Source: an uncultured Lachnospiraceae bacterium
Lineage (GTDB): Bacteria; Bacillota; Clostridia; Lachnospirales; Lachnospiraceae
Direction: 5' to 3'
Assembly (NCBI GenBank): GCA_947588995.1
Contig: CANPZI010000005.1
Location: 62,001 to 126,000, forward strand
Length of the DNA stretch: 64,000 nt
Shown: positions 6,958 through 14,428 of the stretch, piece after piece
Position numbering within the stretch: position 1 is the stretch's first letter
How the letters are laid out: each line of letters starts with the position of its first letter
Translations under genes and position numbers: made by a program
Notes under the pieces: generated by a model
Told to the model about the DNA's origin: nothing
The model's input: the letters and a program-made list of their open reading frames with translations, nothing else
Databases searched by the model: none

Positions 6958-7087
6958 AATTCAAAACCTCCATCAAAATATTTACAATAAATTTACCGTA
7001 GGAAAATAACAGACAAACTGCACCCGAGATATGCCAGAGAGCAGCTTACCTTTTTTATTATACTCGATTTCCATCTTTATTACAATC

Positions 7088-7393
7088 ACCAACCAACTCA
7101 TCAAAGACCTGTCCATGGAGGAGATCGAGGCCACAGGCTTCAGCAACTACTACGTGGACCACACTGTCGGCGTATGGCCGCAGGCCGCTGGCGGCGTGCC
7201 TTTCAACGCCTGCGAGTTCCAGTCTAAGGGCGACATTATCACCAACCTGATGGAGGATATGGCGGCCGAGCAGAAAGCCGAACCACCTACGACAACATCC
7301 TGCGCCTGATCCACGAGCCCGACATCTGCGAGCCGATCAAATTCCTGCGGATGCGCGAGGTCGTACACTTCCAGCGGTTTGGGGAAGAAGTAA
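7088..7393 (+). pseudogene. Broken copy of the Mn-catalase 3' region
   Basis: Translation from 7088 gives TNQLIKDLSMEEIEATG and then the same catalase sequence as at the window start. The copy has lost one base after AAEQKA, so the frame leaves the catalase reading, and a further 86 bases matching 238-323 are deleted. The deletion joins the middle of the FGEAL codons to the final GKK and stop. The total loss is 87 bases. Nothing catalase-like is seen upstream of 7088, where AT-rich DNA of the membrane operon leader abuts. The high identity argues for a recent duplication. Confidence 0.85.
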
Positions 7394-7481
7394 AAGGCGC
7401 TTATCGGCGCATCTATAGGCAGAGTTATCACACTCTATTGAGATAAAAGAAAGACGCCGTCACTATTGCGGTAGTGGCGGC
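7147..7481 (+). repeat. Long direct repeat, copy B
   Basis: Counterpart of 1-441, shortened by the deletion inside the catalase sequence and by a shorter trailer. Both trailers contain a run ending GAGATAAAA shortly before the hairpin repeat. Confidence 0.8.
7456..7481 (+). repeat. Interspersed hairpin repeat, copy 3
   Basis: Identical 26-nt core to copy 1. It lies 62 bases after the broken catalase copy and 49 bases beyond the 3' end of the convergent RelE-like toxin gene. Confidence 0.85.
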
Positions 7482-7530
7482 TGTCTTCTTAATGTTACTG
7501 CTCTGTTATATCTTTTGTGAGCTCATGTCC

Positions 7531-7845
7531 TCATCCAATTGCATTTTCATAATCCTGTAATTCATGGTACATACCTTCAACTATCACTTTCTCCTGTTTT
7601 ACTCGATACACCAGTAAGTATTTATGCCTCTGAAAATGAACTTTATGAAATCCTAACTTTCTTAAACGTTCGCTATTGCAATATCCCAAACCATCCGCTT
7701 GTCCCTCAAGTATCTTAATTGTATCATCGAAATCCTGCATTAAATTGACTGCCGCTTGCGGATTCATAAGTACATTGTAAATATAATTCAAGAATTTGTC
7801 ATACTGTTGATTTGCCAGATCAGACACTTCTACTTTATATTGCAT
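7531..7845 (-). CDS. RelE/ParE family toxin (second pair)
   Basis: A 104-residue protein of the RelE/ParE fold. It has the N-terminal strand MQYKVEVSDLANQQYDKF, two helices, then LRKLGFHKVHFQRHKYLLVYRVKQEKVIVEGMYHE, in which basic and aromatic residues alternate along the last strands as in mRNA-cutting RelE relatives. The gene overlaps the 3' end of the upstream antitoxin by 11 bases and has its own ribosome site AAGGAG four bases before ATG. It is not closely similar to the toxin at 756. Confidence 0.8.
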   Translation of the reverse strand: MQYKVEVSDLANQQYDKFLNYIYNVLMNPQAAVNLMQDFDDTIKILEGQADGLGYCNSERLRKLGFHKVHFQRHKYLLVYRVKQEKVIVEGMYHELQDYENAIG

Positions 7846-8074
7846 ATTTCTCCTTCATTCGCCGTGACACGATATCAGCCGGTGTTGTGGCTCCCATATC
7901 GCTTTTTTTCATGGATTCAGTAAGCTGCCTGACAATAACATCCTCATTAAATGACTCCATAGGCGTATCACTCATATCCTTAAAAATGAGGTATTGAATA
8001 TATTTTTGAACTTCTCTTAATTTATCTTCCGGCATTGTTTCAAGCATTGAAATCGTATATTCTAACGTACTCAT
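7835..8074 (-). CDS. Putative antitoxin of the second RelE-type pair
   Basis: A 79-residue protein beginning MSTLEYTISMLETMPEDKLREVQKYIQYLIF. This helical start is common among small antitoxins partnered with RelE/ParE toxins. The Asp/Glu-rich middle and the basic end SRRMKEKYAI follow the usual order. The frame runs from a GTG at 8080, but AGGAGG lies five bases before ATG 8074, which fixes that start. The following toxin gene overlaps it. Function is assigned from context. Confidence 0.7.
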   Translation of the reverse strand: MSTLEYTISMLETMPEDKLREVQKYIQYLIFKDMSDTPMESFNEDVIVRQLTESMKKSDMGATTPADIVSRRMKEKYAI

Positions 8075-8153
8075 AAGCACCTCCTATTATCTTTTTTTCG
8101 TTTCAACTATTATAATATATATTTCCGTGTAATTCAATCATTTTGAGGTGGAC

Positions 8154-8179
8154 GCCGTCACTATTGCGGTAGTGGCGGC
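8154..8179 (+). repeat. Interspersed hairpin repeat, copy 4
   Basis: Identical 26-nt core to copies 1 and 3. Its flanks (GAGGTGGA before, GTCTTCTGTGCTG after) match copy 2, so at least ~45 bases are shared between those two. It lies beyond the 3' end of the minus-strand AAA ATPase gene. Confidence 0.85.
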
Positions 8180-8218
8180 GGTCTTCTGTGCTGCGGGCAT
8201 CGGCGACAGTACTAATCT

Positions 8219-9538
8219 TCAGTCTGCAAGCAACCATTCAATTAGGTTCTCAGACTTGATTCCTTCGTATGAGCTATCCAGCCCCGGTTCAAGCGACAGC
8301 ACGATCTTTTCATAGTTGTCGCGTATTTTTTGCAAGGGAGCCAACTCGCGTTTTCTGACGTCCTCGCTGTTCATGGATTCCGTCACTTGAATATATTTTC
8401 TCTCGTCGGCGGTAGTTGCGATGAAGTCCACCTCCATGTTGTCAATCTTACCGATCGCTACATCGTATCCTCTACGGAGCAGTTCAAAATAGACGATATT
8501 TTCGATCGCATGACCACTGTCACGATTTCGGAAGCCCAACAGATAGTTTCTCAGAGCTATATCGACAATATAATACTTTCCGAGCGTGCGGAGATATTCT
8601 TTTCCTTTGACGTCAAAGCGTTTAATTTCATAGAAAAAATAGCTTTCAAGCAGTGCGTTGACATAAGCCTGAACCGTATGTGCGCTCGGCGCGCTTTTCC
8701 GTTTTCCATCCTCAAGAATGCCTTCATTCACTAAGGTATTGCCTATGGATGCAATAGAAACATTCGAACCGATGCTGTCCGCAAGGAACATGATGATTTT
8801 GCGAAGCAGGCTAGGATCGGTAATTCGCTTCTGCCCTCGCCGCTTTTCCCGTTCCAGAATATCTCGAACGACAACGGTAGAATAGATACCGTCAAGAAGA
8901 GAAAGTGCTTTTTCCTGATCAAGTCCGACGTCGGCAATACCCGGCATTCCGCCAAAACGCATGAATGCTTCAAAAGCTTCCCTGAGTTCATATTGTTCGC
9001 CATTTTTATCAAACACCCGTTTATGCACACCGCCAAGAGCGCTCTTGGCTTCTTTCACCTCAAAATCATGAAAATAAAGAAACTCACTGAACGAAAGCGG
9101 CAGCATTTTAATTTCCACGCATCTGCCGGAAAGATAGGTGGAATATTCCGAGGAAAGCAGGTACTCGTTGGAACCGGTCGCATAGATATCACAGTCCAAA
9201 TCCACGCGCAAAGCATTGATTGCGTCCTCCCAAGCGTCGATCCTCTGGATTTCATCGAAAAACAGATACATGCGCTTTCCGGATACGACTTGTTGTTTTG
9301 CATAAGCGTAGACGTCGTCAGAAGTCATTTTCCGAAAATCATTAGATTCAAAATTCATCTCAACAATCTGCTCCGGCTGTATGCCCGTTTCAATCAAATG
9401 AGCGACCATCAGCTTTAAAAGGCTTGATTTTCCGCAGCGCCTTATGCCGGTGATGACTTTTACAGGTTCAGTATCTTGAAAGCCAATCAGCTTATTGAGA
9501 TAACGATCCCTTTTTTTCAATTTGTGCGATTCTATCAT
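8219..9538 (-). CDS. AAA+ ATPase with DUF4143 C-terminal domain
   Basis: A 439-residue protein of the AAA_14/DUF4143 family. Walker A is GIRRCGKSSLL and Walker B is MYLFFDEIQRI. A sensor-like segment with TGSNEYLLSSEYSTYLSGR follows, then EIKMLPLSFSEFL. The C-terminal half ends with a nuclease-like core, YFELLRRGYDV to EVDFIATTADERKYIQV, resembling the PD-(D/E)XK fold. These proteins are abundant single-gene accessory ATPases in anaerobes. Their role is unclear, though mobility and toxin-antitoxin-like behaviour have been proposed. The gene stands alone between hairpin repeat 4 and a PIN/UPF0175 pair. Start ATG 9538 follows AGGAGGGC with adequate spacing. Confidence 0.85.
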   Translation of the reverse strand: MIESHKLKKRDRYLNKLIGFQDTEPVKVITGIRRCGKSSLLKLMVAHLIETGIQPEQIVEMNFESNDFRKMTSDDVYAYAKQQVVSGKRMYLFFDEIQRIDAWEDAINALRVDLDCDIYATGSNEYLLSSEYSTYLSGRCVEIKMLPLSFSEFLYFHDFEVKEAKSALGGVHKRVFDKNGEQYELREAFEAFMRFGGMPGIADVGLDQEKALSLLDGIYSTVVVRDILEREKRRGQKRITDPSLLRKIIMFLADSIGSNVSIASIGNTLVNEGILEDGKRKSAPSAHTVQAYVNALLESYFFYEIKRFDVKGKEYLRTLGKYYIVDIALRNYLLGFRNRDSGHAIENIVYFELLRRGYDVAIGKIDNMEVDFIATTADERKYIQVTESMNSEDVRKRELAPLQKIRDNYEKIVLSLEPGLDSSYEGIKSENLIEWLLAD

Positions 9539-9711
9539 AGCGCAGCCCTCCTGTTGTGCTTATAATAGCACAGGCAGGCGTAAAAACCAAGTATCTGCAC
9601 TCAAATGCAAAAATTGTGTTTTTTTGACCGATTATGCAAAGATGTTTTTCTATAAAATACCATGTTCAAAGAACCAGTTGTCATTTTTAAGATGATCAAA
9701 TTTCAAGGAAT

Positions 9712-9963
9712 TCACACCGCTCCCGCATCAAGCCCGGAAACCTTTCTGAGCAATTCGACCGAAGATTTATTTTTCACACTTACAACCGTCAGAAATGCAC
9801 ATGCCGCGACCTGTTTTGCCTCGTCTGAGAATGCTGGATTAGATACCAGCTCATGATATACTGACTCCGGCAACAGAACTTTACCATACAGGGCTTGCAG
9901 AAGATCCATGCGATTGATCTTTAACAGGGACAAAATAGGCGTAGTGTCTGAAACTACGATCAT
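9712..9963 (-). pseudogene. Truncated DUF3368 PIN-domain toxin
   Basis: The 83 residues begin MIVVSDTTPILSLLKINRMDLL, the N-terminal half of a DUF3368 PIN-domain protein with its first catalytic Asp. The frame stops right after SGLDAG, where family members normally continue (GLDAGESEAIALA-like) for another 60-70 residues including the remaining acidic residues. The following sequence (TGAATTCC onward) shows no continuation in any frame that I can recognise. The toxin is therefore probably inactive. Its ATG overlaps the antitoxin stop by four bases. Confidence 0.7.
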
Positions 9964-10232
9964 AATTTTCCCACCAGCCTTTTTACGGTTCGGACTTCTT
10001 CCTCAAATTCCTGATCTGACATATCCAGATACGGAATCCCCAGTTCTCCATAAATCTGTATCAACTCCATCTTGCTCAATCCGAGAAGCTCCGCCGCTTT
10101 TCCATGTGATATGGTATCATTGGCTATACTCGGATAAAGCAAGATCGCATTCCTGACTTTCTCAGTTGTTTCATCTAACACATACTGCCGAATCGTTTCC
10201 GGTACTTTTATTTCTATATTGGTCATTACCAT
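9960..10232 (-). CDS. UPF0175 family antitoxin-like protein
   Basis: A 90-residue protein with the UPF0175 plan: an N-terminal segment IEIKVPETIRQYV, then NAILLYPSIANDTISHGKAAELLGLSKMELIQIYGELGIPYLDMS, a helix-turn-helix-like region, and an acidic tail. UPF0175 genes commonly precede DUF3368 PIN toxins and are thought to be their antitoxins. That is the order here, with a four-base overlap. The frame opens at a GTG (10241), but AAAGGGTGG lies just before ATG 10232, which I chose; ATG 10226 is also possible. Confidence 0.75.
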   Translation of the reverse strand: MVMTNIEIKVPETIRQYVLDETTEKVRNAILLYPSIANDTISHGKAAELLGLSKMELIQIYGELGIPYLDMSDQEFEEEVRTVKRLVGKL

Positions 10233-10347
10233 ACAATCCACCCTTTCGATACTTCCAATTTGCTATAAATATAGTATATCTTTTTCTTGCTTCTGTCTAT
10301 CAATGCCGGTGACAAACTTGCCGCATATACATCAGGGGAATATTATT

Positions 10348-10584
10348 ATGCTTAAGACACCAAAACTTCTTTCTATAGAAGAATTGGAAACTTCTCTGGA
10401 CGAAGCGCAAGAATGGGCAAAGTCTGTTCTGCCAGTATTTCTATTCATGCCGACAATTCTCAGATTTTTCCATTTTACGGTCCGAACAGTGCCACTTTCA
10501 GATCATATACGCCATAAAAGAAATCCTGTACCTGCTGCAGCATGTTTATGCCCTCAAATTTTTCAAATCCGCTCAAATAGATGA
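10348..10584 (+). other. Short open frame of doubtful status
   Basis: ATG 10348 follows AGGGGAATATTATT and opens a frame beginning MLKTPKLLSIEELETSLDEAQEWAKS. From about residue 30 the composition becomes improbable, and the frame runs into the 3' end of the convergent membrane protein gene. The N-terminal ~30 codons may be the remnant of a gene whose rest was lost when the AT-rich island ended here. Confidence 0.2.
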
Positions 10585-11725
10585 GGATTAACAGGTATAT
10601 CGCCCAGCACCATCTGGATTTTTCTCCAAACATAAAAGATATTCCTTCCTTGATGCCGCTGTCTCCGGCGTAGTACAATACCATTGTATTCAGGAACTGT
10701 ACAATAAAAAGCGCAGCGAACCACCTGCCCCAGTCCGTCAGCAAAGCAAACACCGGCACATATGCCACATTTGTGAGAAGCATCAGGATATATTTATACT
10801 TTTGCTCTTTATTGCATATCATGGCGCGGATCCAGATGATCAGATGAATCCCCCACATCGGTGAAAGCAGCGCCACGGTAATCAGCCCGAAGCGGATCCT
10901 CTGTGGCAGTTCAGGGAGCTGGTTTTGCACAAAATGATCCTTAATCGTCCAAAAATATTCCATGTCTATCGCCGCTTCGTCGATATACAGATCTGTGGTG
11001 CCTGAAACTGCATCGTAAACATCCTTTGCGCTGTCAAAATAAACGCCTGATTTAAACTGCATATATAGGAAAACAGCTCCCACTATGCAGGCTGTCCCCA
11101 CTGAATAAATGATCTGGCGTTTCCTAAATCCTGTCTCCCATATATCCTGTATCATCATAACCAGTAATGACGGGAAAAAAAGGAAAAAATAGATCTGATG
11201 TACGGAAGTGGCAAAGCTTCCAATGAGGATAAACAGGATATATTTGAGAGAAGTATTTTTTATCCTGACATAAATAAAAACCAAAAGCAGCGTACTGATA
11301 AATAAATATGTTTCCAGCCGCCCCATATTTTCAGCAGTCCAGAGGTATGCCGGAGACGCGGGCGATGCCAGATAGAGGGCGATCAAAAACAAGACCCCCC
11401 CCCTCACATTTTTTTCTTCCGCTGATTCCGCTTTCCTGTATATCATGCCGCAGAACAGCGCCAGCAATACGCACAAAGCCACCAGCGAACCGACAACGAA
11501 ATGATATGCTTCGTCTGTGCCCAGATATTCTCCCGTGAAAATATGCAGGATACTCCCGAGCATCATCCTTGATCCAAATCCATAGCGGTAATCCATGGCA
11601 TACCAGACAGTTACCCAGCCATATATCTCGGAAGGCACAGCGATTATCATCAGGTACAGCAGATAAGCTGTCACCCCAAGTTCCACGGTATAGGTCTGTA
11701 TCAAAGATTTTACTTTGGATCGCAT
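10475..11725 (-). CDS. Polytopic membrane protein of unknown function
   Basis: A 416-residue protein with about ten membrane segments, among them AYLLYLMIIAVPSEIYGWV, FVVGSLVALCVLLALFCGM and IYFFLFFPSLLVMMI. The hydrophilic loop with DAVSGTTDLYIDEAAIDMEYFW lies between helices. The layout recalls polymerase or glycosyltransferase-type membrane proteins of surface polysaccharide pathways, but no motif settles this. The frame extends upstream, but AAAAGGAGTAATCGGA before ATG 11725 and a strong promoter at 11789-11817 place the start there. It is the only gene of its transcript, facing away from the plus-strand genes at 12066 and 12588. Confidence 0.65.
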   Translation of the reverse strand: MRSKVKSLIQTYTVELGVTAYLLYLMIIAVPSEIYGWVTVWYAMDYRYGFGSRMMLGSILHIFTGEYLGTDEAYHFVVGSLVALCVLLALFCGMIYRKAESAEEKNVRGGVLFLIALYLASPASPAYLWTAENMGRLETYLFISTLLLVFIYVRIKNTSLKYILFILIGSFATSVHQIYFFLFFPSLLVMMIQDIWETGFRKRQIIYSVGTACIVGAVFLYMQFKSGVYFDSAKDVYDAVSGTTDLYIDEAAIDMEYFWTIKDHFVQNQLPELPQRIRFGLITVALLSPMWGIHLIIWIRAMICNKEQKYKYILMLLTNVAYVPVFALLTDWGRWFAALFIVQFLNTMVLYYAGDSGIKEGISFMFGEKSRWCWAIYLLILIYLSGFEKFEGINMLQQVQDFFYGVYDLKVALFGP

Positions 11726-12065
11726 TCCGATTACTCCTTTTCCCTGCAATTTGGCAGCTTGTATAAATGCTCCGTTCTTTACGGATATATTATAGTCTTG
11801 CAAGCGAAAAAACGCAAGCCGGGCTCCCCGATAAAATCTTACTCTCCGCCGGCGCAGAATTTTCACTCAAAAGGCTATCCTCGAGGCCTCCTCTGCGCCA
11901 AAGAACCTCGCGCCGTCAATCAGCAAAATGCGCTCAGAACCGGAATGAAAGTGCTGCTCAATGCCGCTCCGCTTGCACGCTCTGAAAGAATCTGCTATAT
12001 TTTTAGGTAACAGCCATGCTGATAACATTTCAGCCAGCTTCACCGTTCACAACGAAAGGAGCAGT
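11726..12065. other. 340-bp divergent intergenic region
   Basis: It holds the minus-strand promoter of the polytopic membrane protein and, at its right end, the ribosome site of the plus-strand gene at 12066. Short open frames across it lack ribosome sites and recognisable content. No RNA gene or repeat is apparent. Confidence 0.4.
11789..11817 (-). promoter_or_regulatory. Promoter of the polytopic membrane protein gene
   Basis: Minus-strand TTGCGT (11812-11817) and TATAAT (11789-11794) are spaced by 17 bases. The -10 box lies 64 bases upstream of the start codon. Confidence 0.55.
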
Positions 12066-12542
12066 ATGCGCAGACGGATATCTTTTGATCTTTCACAGGC
12101 AGAGGCCGTACGATATTCCAAAATACAGGAAATGATAAATATCCTTAGCGGCGATGTCCATAGCACCACCGGCAATATCATATTTAACGACTTGATTGCC
12201 TCTGCGGATCTGCAGCCTTTCGGTGTGGGGAAATCGATATCGATTGACGGCCGGACAATCAAAATCGGCAAAAAGAGCTATCAGGCTTCTGAAATCCAAA
12301 AAGTCACCATAAATACGGAAGGCTCCATGGCAATCTACGACCGTTCCGGGAAAAAAATCTGCGGATGTCTGCGGTTGAATGTATCCCTGAAAAATATTGA
12401 ATCATTCTGTATCTGGGCGCGAAAAAATAATATCCCGGCCGAGATCAGATCCGGCAAAGCGGAGCGATTTTTCCAATATGCGCTGCTGGTGATCACTGTC
12501 TTGCTGTGCCTGTTATATAAGCTGACACGCGGACTTCGCTAA
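12066..12542 (+). CDS. Small tail-anchored protein with PH-like domain
   Basis: A 158-residue protein. Residues ~55-120 form a beta-rich segment (KSISIDGRTIKIGKKSYQ, then EIQKVTINTEGSMAIYDRSG) followed by a helix SLKNIESFCIWARKNN, which resembles a bacterial PH-like domain. The C-terminus is a single membrane helix (FFQYALLVITVLLCLLYKL). Start ATG 12066 follows AAGGAG with four bases spacing; the longer upstream frame has no such site. It lies 45 bases before the SGNH-like gene and is read in the same direction, so they are probably co-transcribed. Function unknown. Confidence 0.6.
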   Translation: MRRRISFDLSQAEAVRYSKIQEMINILSGDVHSTTGNIIFNDLIASADLQPFGVGKSISIDGRTIKIGKKSYQASEIQKVTINTEGSMAIYDRSGKKICGCLRLNVSLKNIESFCIWARKNNIPAEIRSGKAERFFQYALLVITVLLCLLYKLTRGLR

Positions 12543-12587
12543 AACACTGATTCTCATAACTCTTACACACCGCAGGAGACAAAAATA

Positions 12588-13556
12588 ATGGAAAATACGG
12601 AGTACGAAAAAAAATTTTTGGAATTGCAGAATATCGCATATCGATATTGTATGAACAACTACGATTATTGCTATCTGTCTGCCATGCACCATAAGAATCG
12701 AACGGAAGGGACCAAAACGATCATCACGGGGTCTTCCCATTCCATGAACGGCATCATAGAGAGCGTGTTTACAGATAGACCTATTAATTTCTCGATTTCT
12801 TCCCAGGATCTTTTTTACGATTATCAGCATATTCGCAAAGCGGTAAAAGAAGGCCTGCTGAAAATCGAAACCTGTATCGTCACTCTCGGCTACTACACTC
12901 TGTATCAGGATCTCTCCCTCAGCCTAACATGGGGCAGGCAGCTCATTCCCCGCGTGTATGTACCCCTGTTTGACGAACCACACCATCTCCCTCTCCCATA
13001 CGCTGCAGAATATGACAGATATCAGGCACTTGACTATGACAGAGAAAAATATCCCGACAGCGTCATAAGAAGTCTCTGCGAAGAATGGCCGCAAAATGCA
13101 TTCACACAGTGGGCATCTTATTACAATCCTCTGTTGAGCCGTGAACATAACAGCAAATTATTTCTGGACGGATATGTCTGGCAGGAGATGTCCGCACAGG
13201 AAAGAGAGTCCGTTGCACGCAAGAGAGCCGAAGAACATAACAGACACTCCAAATACCTTACATCAAGGCTGGAAAACGGACTGCTGCTGGGAGAACTGGT
13301 GCACTTTCTTACAGAAGAAAAAATACGCCCCATATTTGTAATCTTTCCTTTTTCTGCCGCTTATAATCAGCATATCAACCCGGAATTTCGGAAAGATATC
13401 TATGGGGCGTTAGACAGTCTGCTGGAGCCTGTCGAGTTCCTGGATATGAATGATTTAGGTGCATTCGACGATACGGATTTTGTGGACGCGGATCATCTGA
13501 ATATGCACGGTGCAGAAAAAGCCAGCCATATCCTGCAGGAATGTTTTGGTTTGTAG
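12588..13556 (+). CDS. SGNH-hydrolase-like (DltD-like) protein
   Basis: A 322-residue protein with the two end motifs of the SGNH fold: TIITGSSHSMNGI near residue 45 (candidate nucleophile Ser) and FVDADHLNMHGAEKAS near residue 305 (DxxH pair). The middle is helical and charged. Members with this layout include DltD-like acyl-transfer proteins and O-acetyl-handling enzymes of surface polymers. No signal peptide is visible, so it may act in the cytoplasm or at the membrane through partners. A ribosome site AGGAG precedes ATG 12588. Neighbouring membrane proteins support a cell-surface role, but the substrate cannot be stated. Confidence 0.6.
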   Translation: MENTEYEKKFLELQNIAYRYCMNNYDYCYLSAMHHKNRTEGTKTIITGSSHSMNGIIESVFTDRPINFSISSQDLFYDYQHIRKAVKEGLLKIETCIVTLGYYTLYQDLSLSLTWGRQLIPRVYVPLFDEPHHLPLPYAAEYDRYQALDYDREKYPDSVIRSLCEEWPQNAFTQWASYYNPLLSREHNSKLFLDGYVWQEMSAQERESVARKRAEEHNRHSKYLTSRLENGLLLGELVHFLTEEKIRPIFVIFPFSAAYNQHINPEFRKDIYGALDSLLEPVEFLDMNDLGAFDDTDFVDADHLNMHGAEKASHILQECFGL

Positions 13557-13576
13557 GTAGTTTTACCGAAGAACTG

Positions 13577-14317
13577 CTACTGCGCCGCCGTCACGGATGT
13601 GATGTGCGGATTCACGCCCTCGTACCAGTACAGGAAACCCTCCATATCGATCTTGTCGCCGATATTTAACGCTTTCACCGCGTTGTACACCTCGGTCGTA
13701 TTGTCGCACAGATAGGACTCCACCGTAAAGGTATAGGTATTGCCGTCGAGGGAGACATTGAAGTACAGGTCGTCGCCGTCCTGCCCCGAGCCGTCCCAGC
13801 TGTACAGATAGGCGACATCGTTGCCGTCCGCATCCTGTCCGGCCGCCTCCACGGTCATGCCTTTGAAAGAGACAAATTTATTCTGGTGGTCGATCAGCTC
13901 GTCCTTGCCGAGAAGCGCCGTCACATCCTCCGGCTCCGCCACGTAATTGCCGTCCTCGATCTCGAACGTGGCGTCAATAATCTCAACTTCGCCTTCCCAC
14001 TCCGACTTATAACCCGTCACCTTGATCTTCGTGCCTGGCGTCAGCTTTTCATAATCCTCCTCCGGGCAGGCCATATCATACAGGAAGTACGCGCCGTCCT
14101 TATCCTGCGTGTAGACCGTCGCCTTGTCCTCCCACCAAGCCTGCTTTGCCTGGACATAGGTCTCGATCACGACCTCGGAATCCAGATCCGCCGCCGCATA
14201 TTCTTCGTAAGTCATGACGCCCTCGGACTTCTTATCCGTGTCCGCGCCGCCTGCTCCGCATCCGGCGCAGCCCAAGACCAGAGCGCCTGCCAGCAGAAGT
14301 GCCGTCAACTTTTTCAT
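13577..14317 (-). CDS. Putative lipoprotein with OB-fold-like domain
   Basis: A 246-residue protein beginning MKKLTALLLAGALVLGCAGCG, a lipoprotein signal with the cleavable Cys at residue ~17. The mature part contains beta-rich stretches such as KLTPGTKIKVTGYKSEWEG and IGDKIDMEGFLYWYEGVNPHI, typical of an exported OB-fold repeat. Two such halves seem to be present, both starting after VVIETYVQ and FVSFKGMTVEA. The start follows AACGGAGGAAACG. It is the only gene from its promoter at 14397-14424 and is convergent with the SGNH-like gene. Function unknown. Confidence 0.65.
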   Translation of the reverse strand: MKKLTALLLAGALVLGCAGCGAGGADTDKKSEGVMTYEEYAAADLDSEVVIETYVQAKQAWWEDKATVYTQDKDGAYFLYDMACPEEDYEKLTPGTKIKVTGYKSEWEGEVEIIDATFEIEDGNYVAEPEDVTALLGKDELIDHQNKFVSFKGMTVEAAGQDADGNDVAYLYSWDGSGQDGDDLYFNVSLDGNTYTFTVESYLCDNTTEVYNAVKALNIGDKIDMEGFLYWYEGVNPHITSVTAAQ

Positions 14318-14396
14318 CGTTTCCTCCGTTCTGAAGTGACTTTTCGTCATCTTCCCCGTATAGTTTATCCGCGTGTCGTCCGTAGACAACACTATT

Positions 14397-14424
14397 AGTA
14401 TACATGAATTTTTCGATAAATCAA
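14397..14424 (-). promoter_or_regulatory. Promoter of the lipoprotein gene
   Basis: Minus-strand TTGATT (14419-14424) and TATACT (14397-14402) with 16 bases between them. Confidence 0.45.
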
Positions 14425-14428
14425 TAGA

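Noticed and set aside
7031-7309. A 92-residue protein starting at 7031
   Set aside because: The first part is leader DNA of another operon, and the rest is a frame-shifted piece of catalase. It is covered by the pseudogene entry.
416-8179. CRISPR array
   Set aside because: The hairpin copies are 0.7-4.8 kb apart with whole genes between them, and no cas gene is present.
416-8179. Integron attC sites
   Set aside because: The hairpins are only 26 nt, lack the R-box core sites and extrahelical bases of attC, and no integrase is seen in the window.
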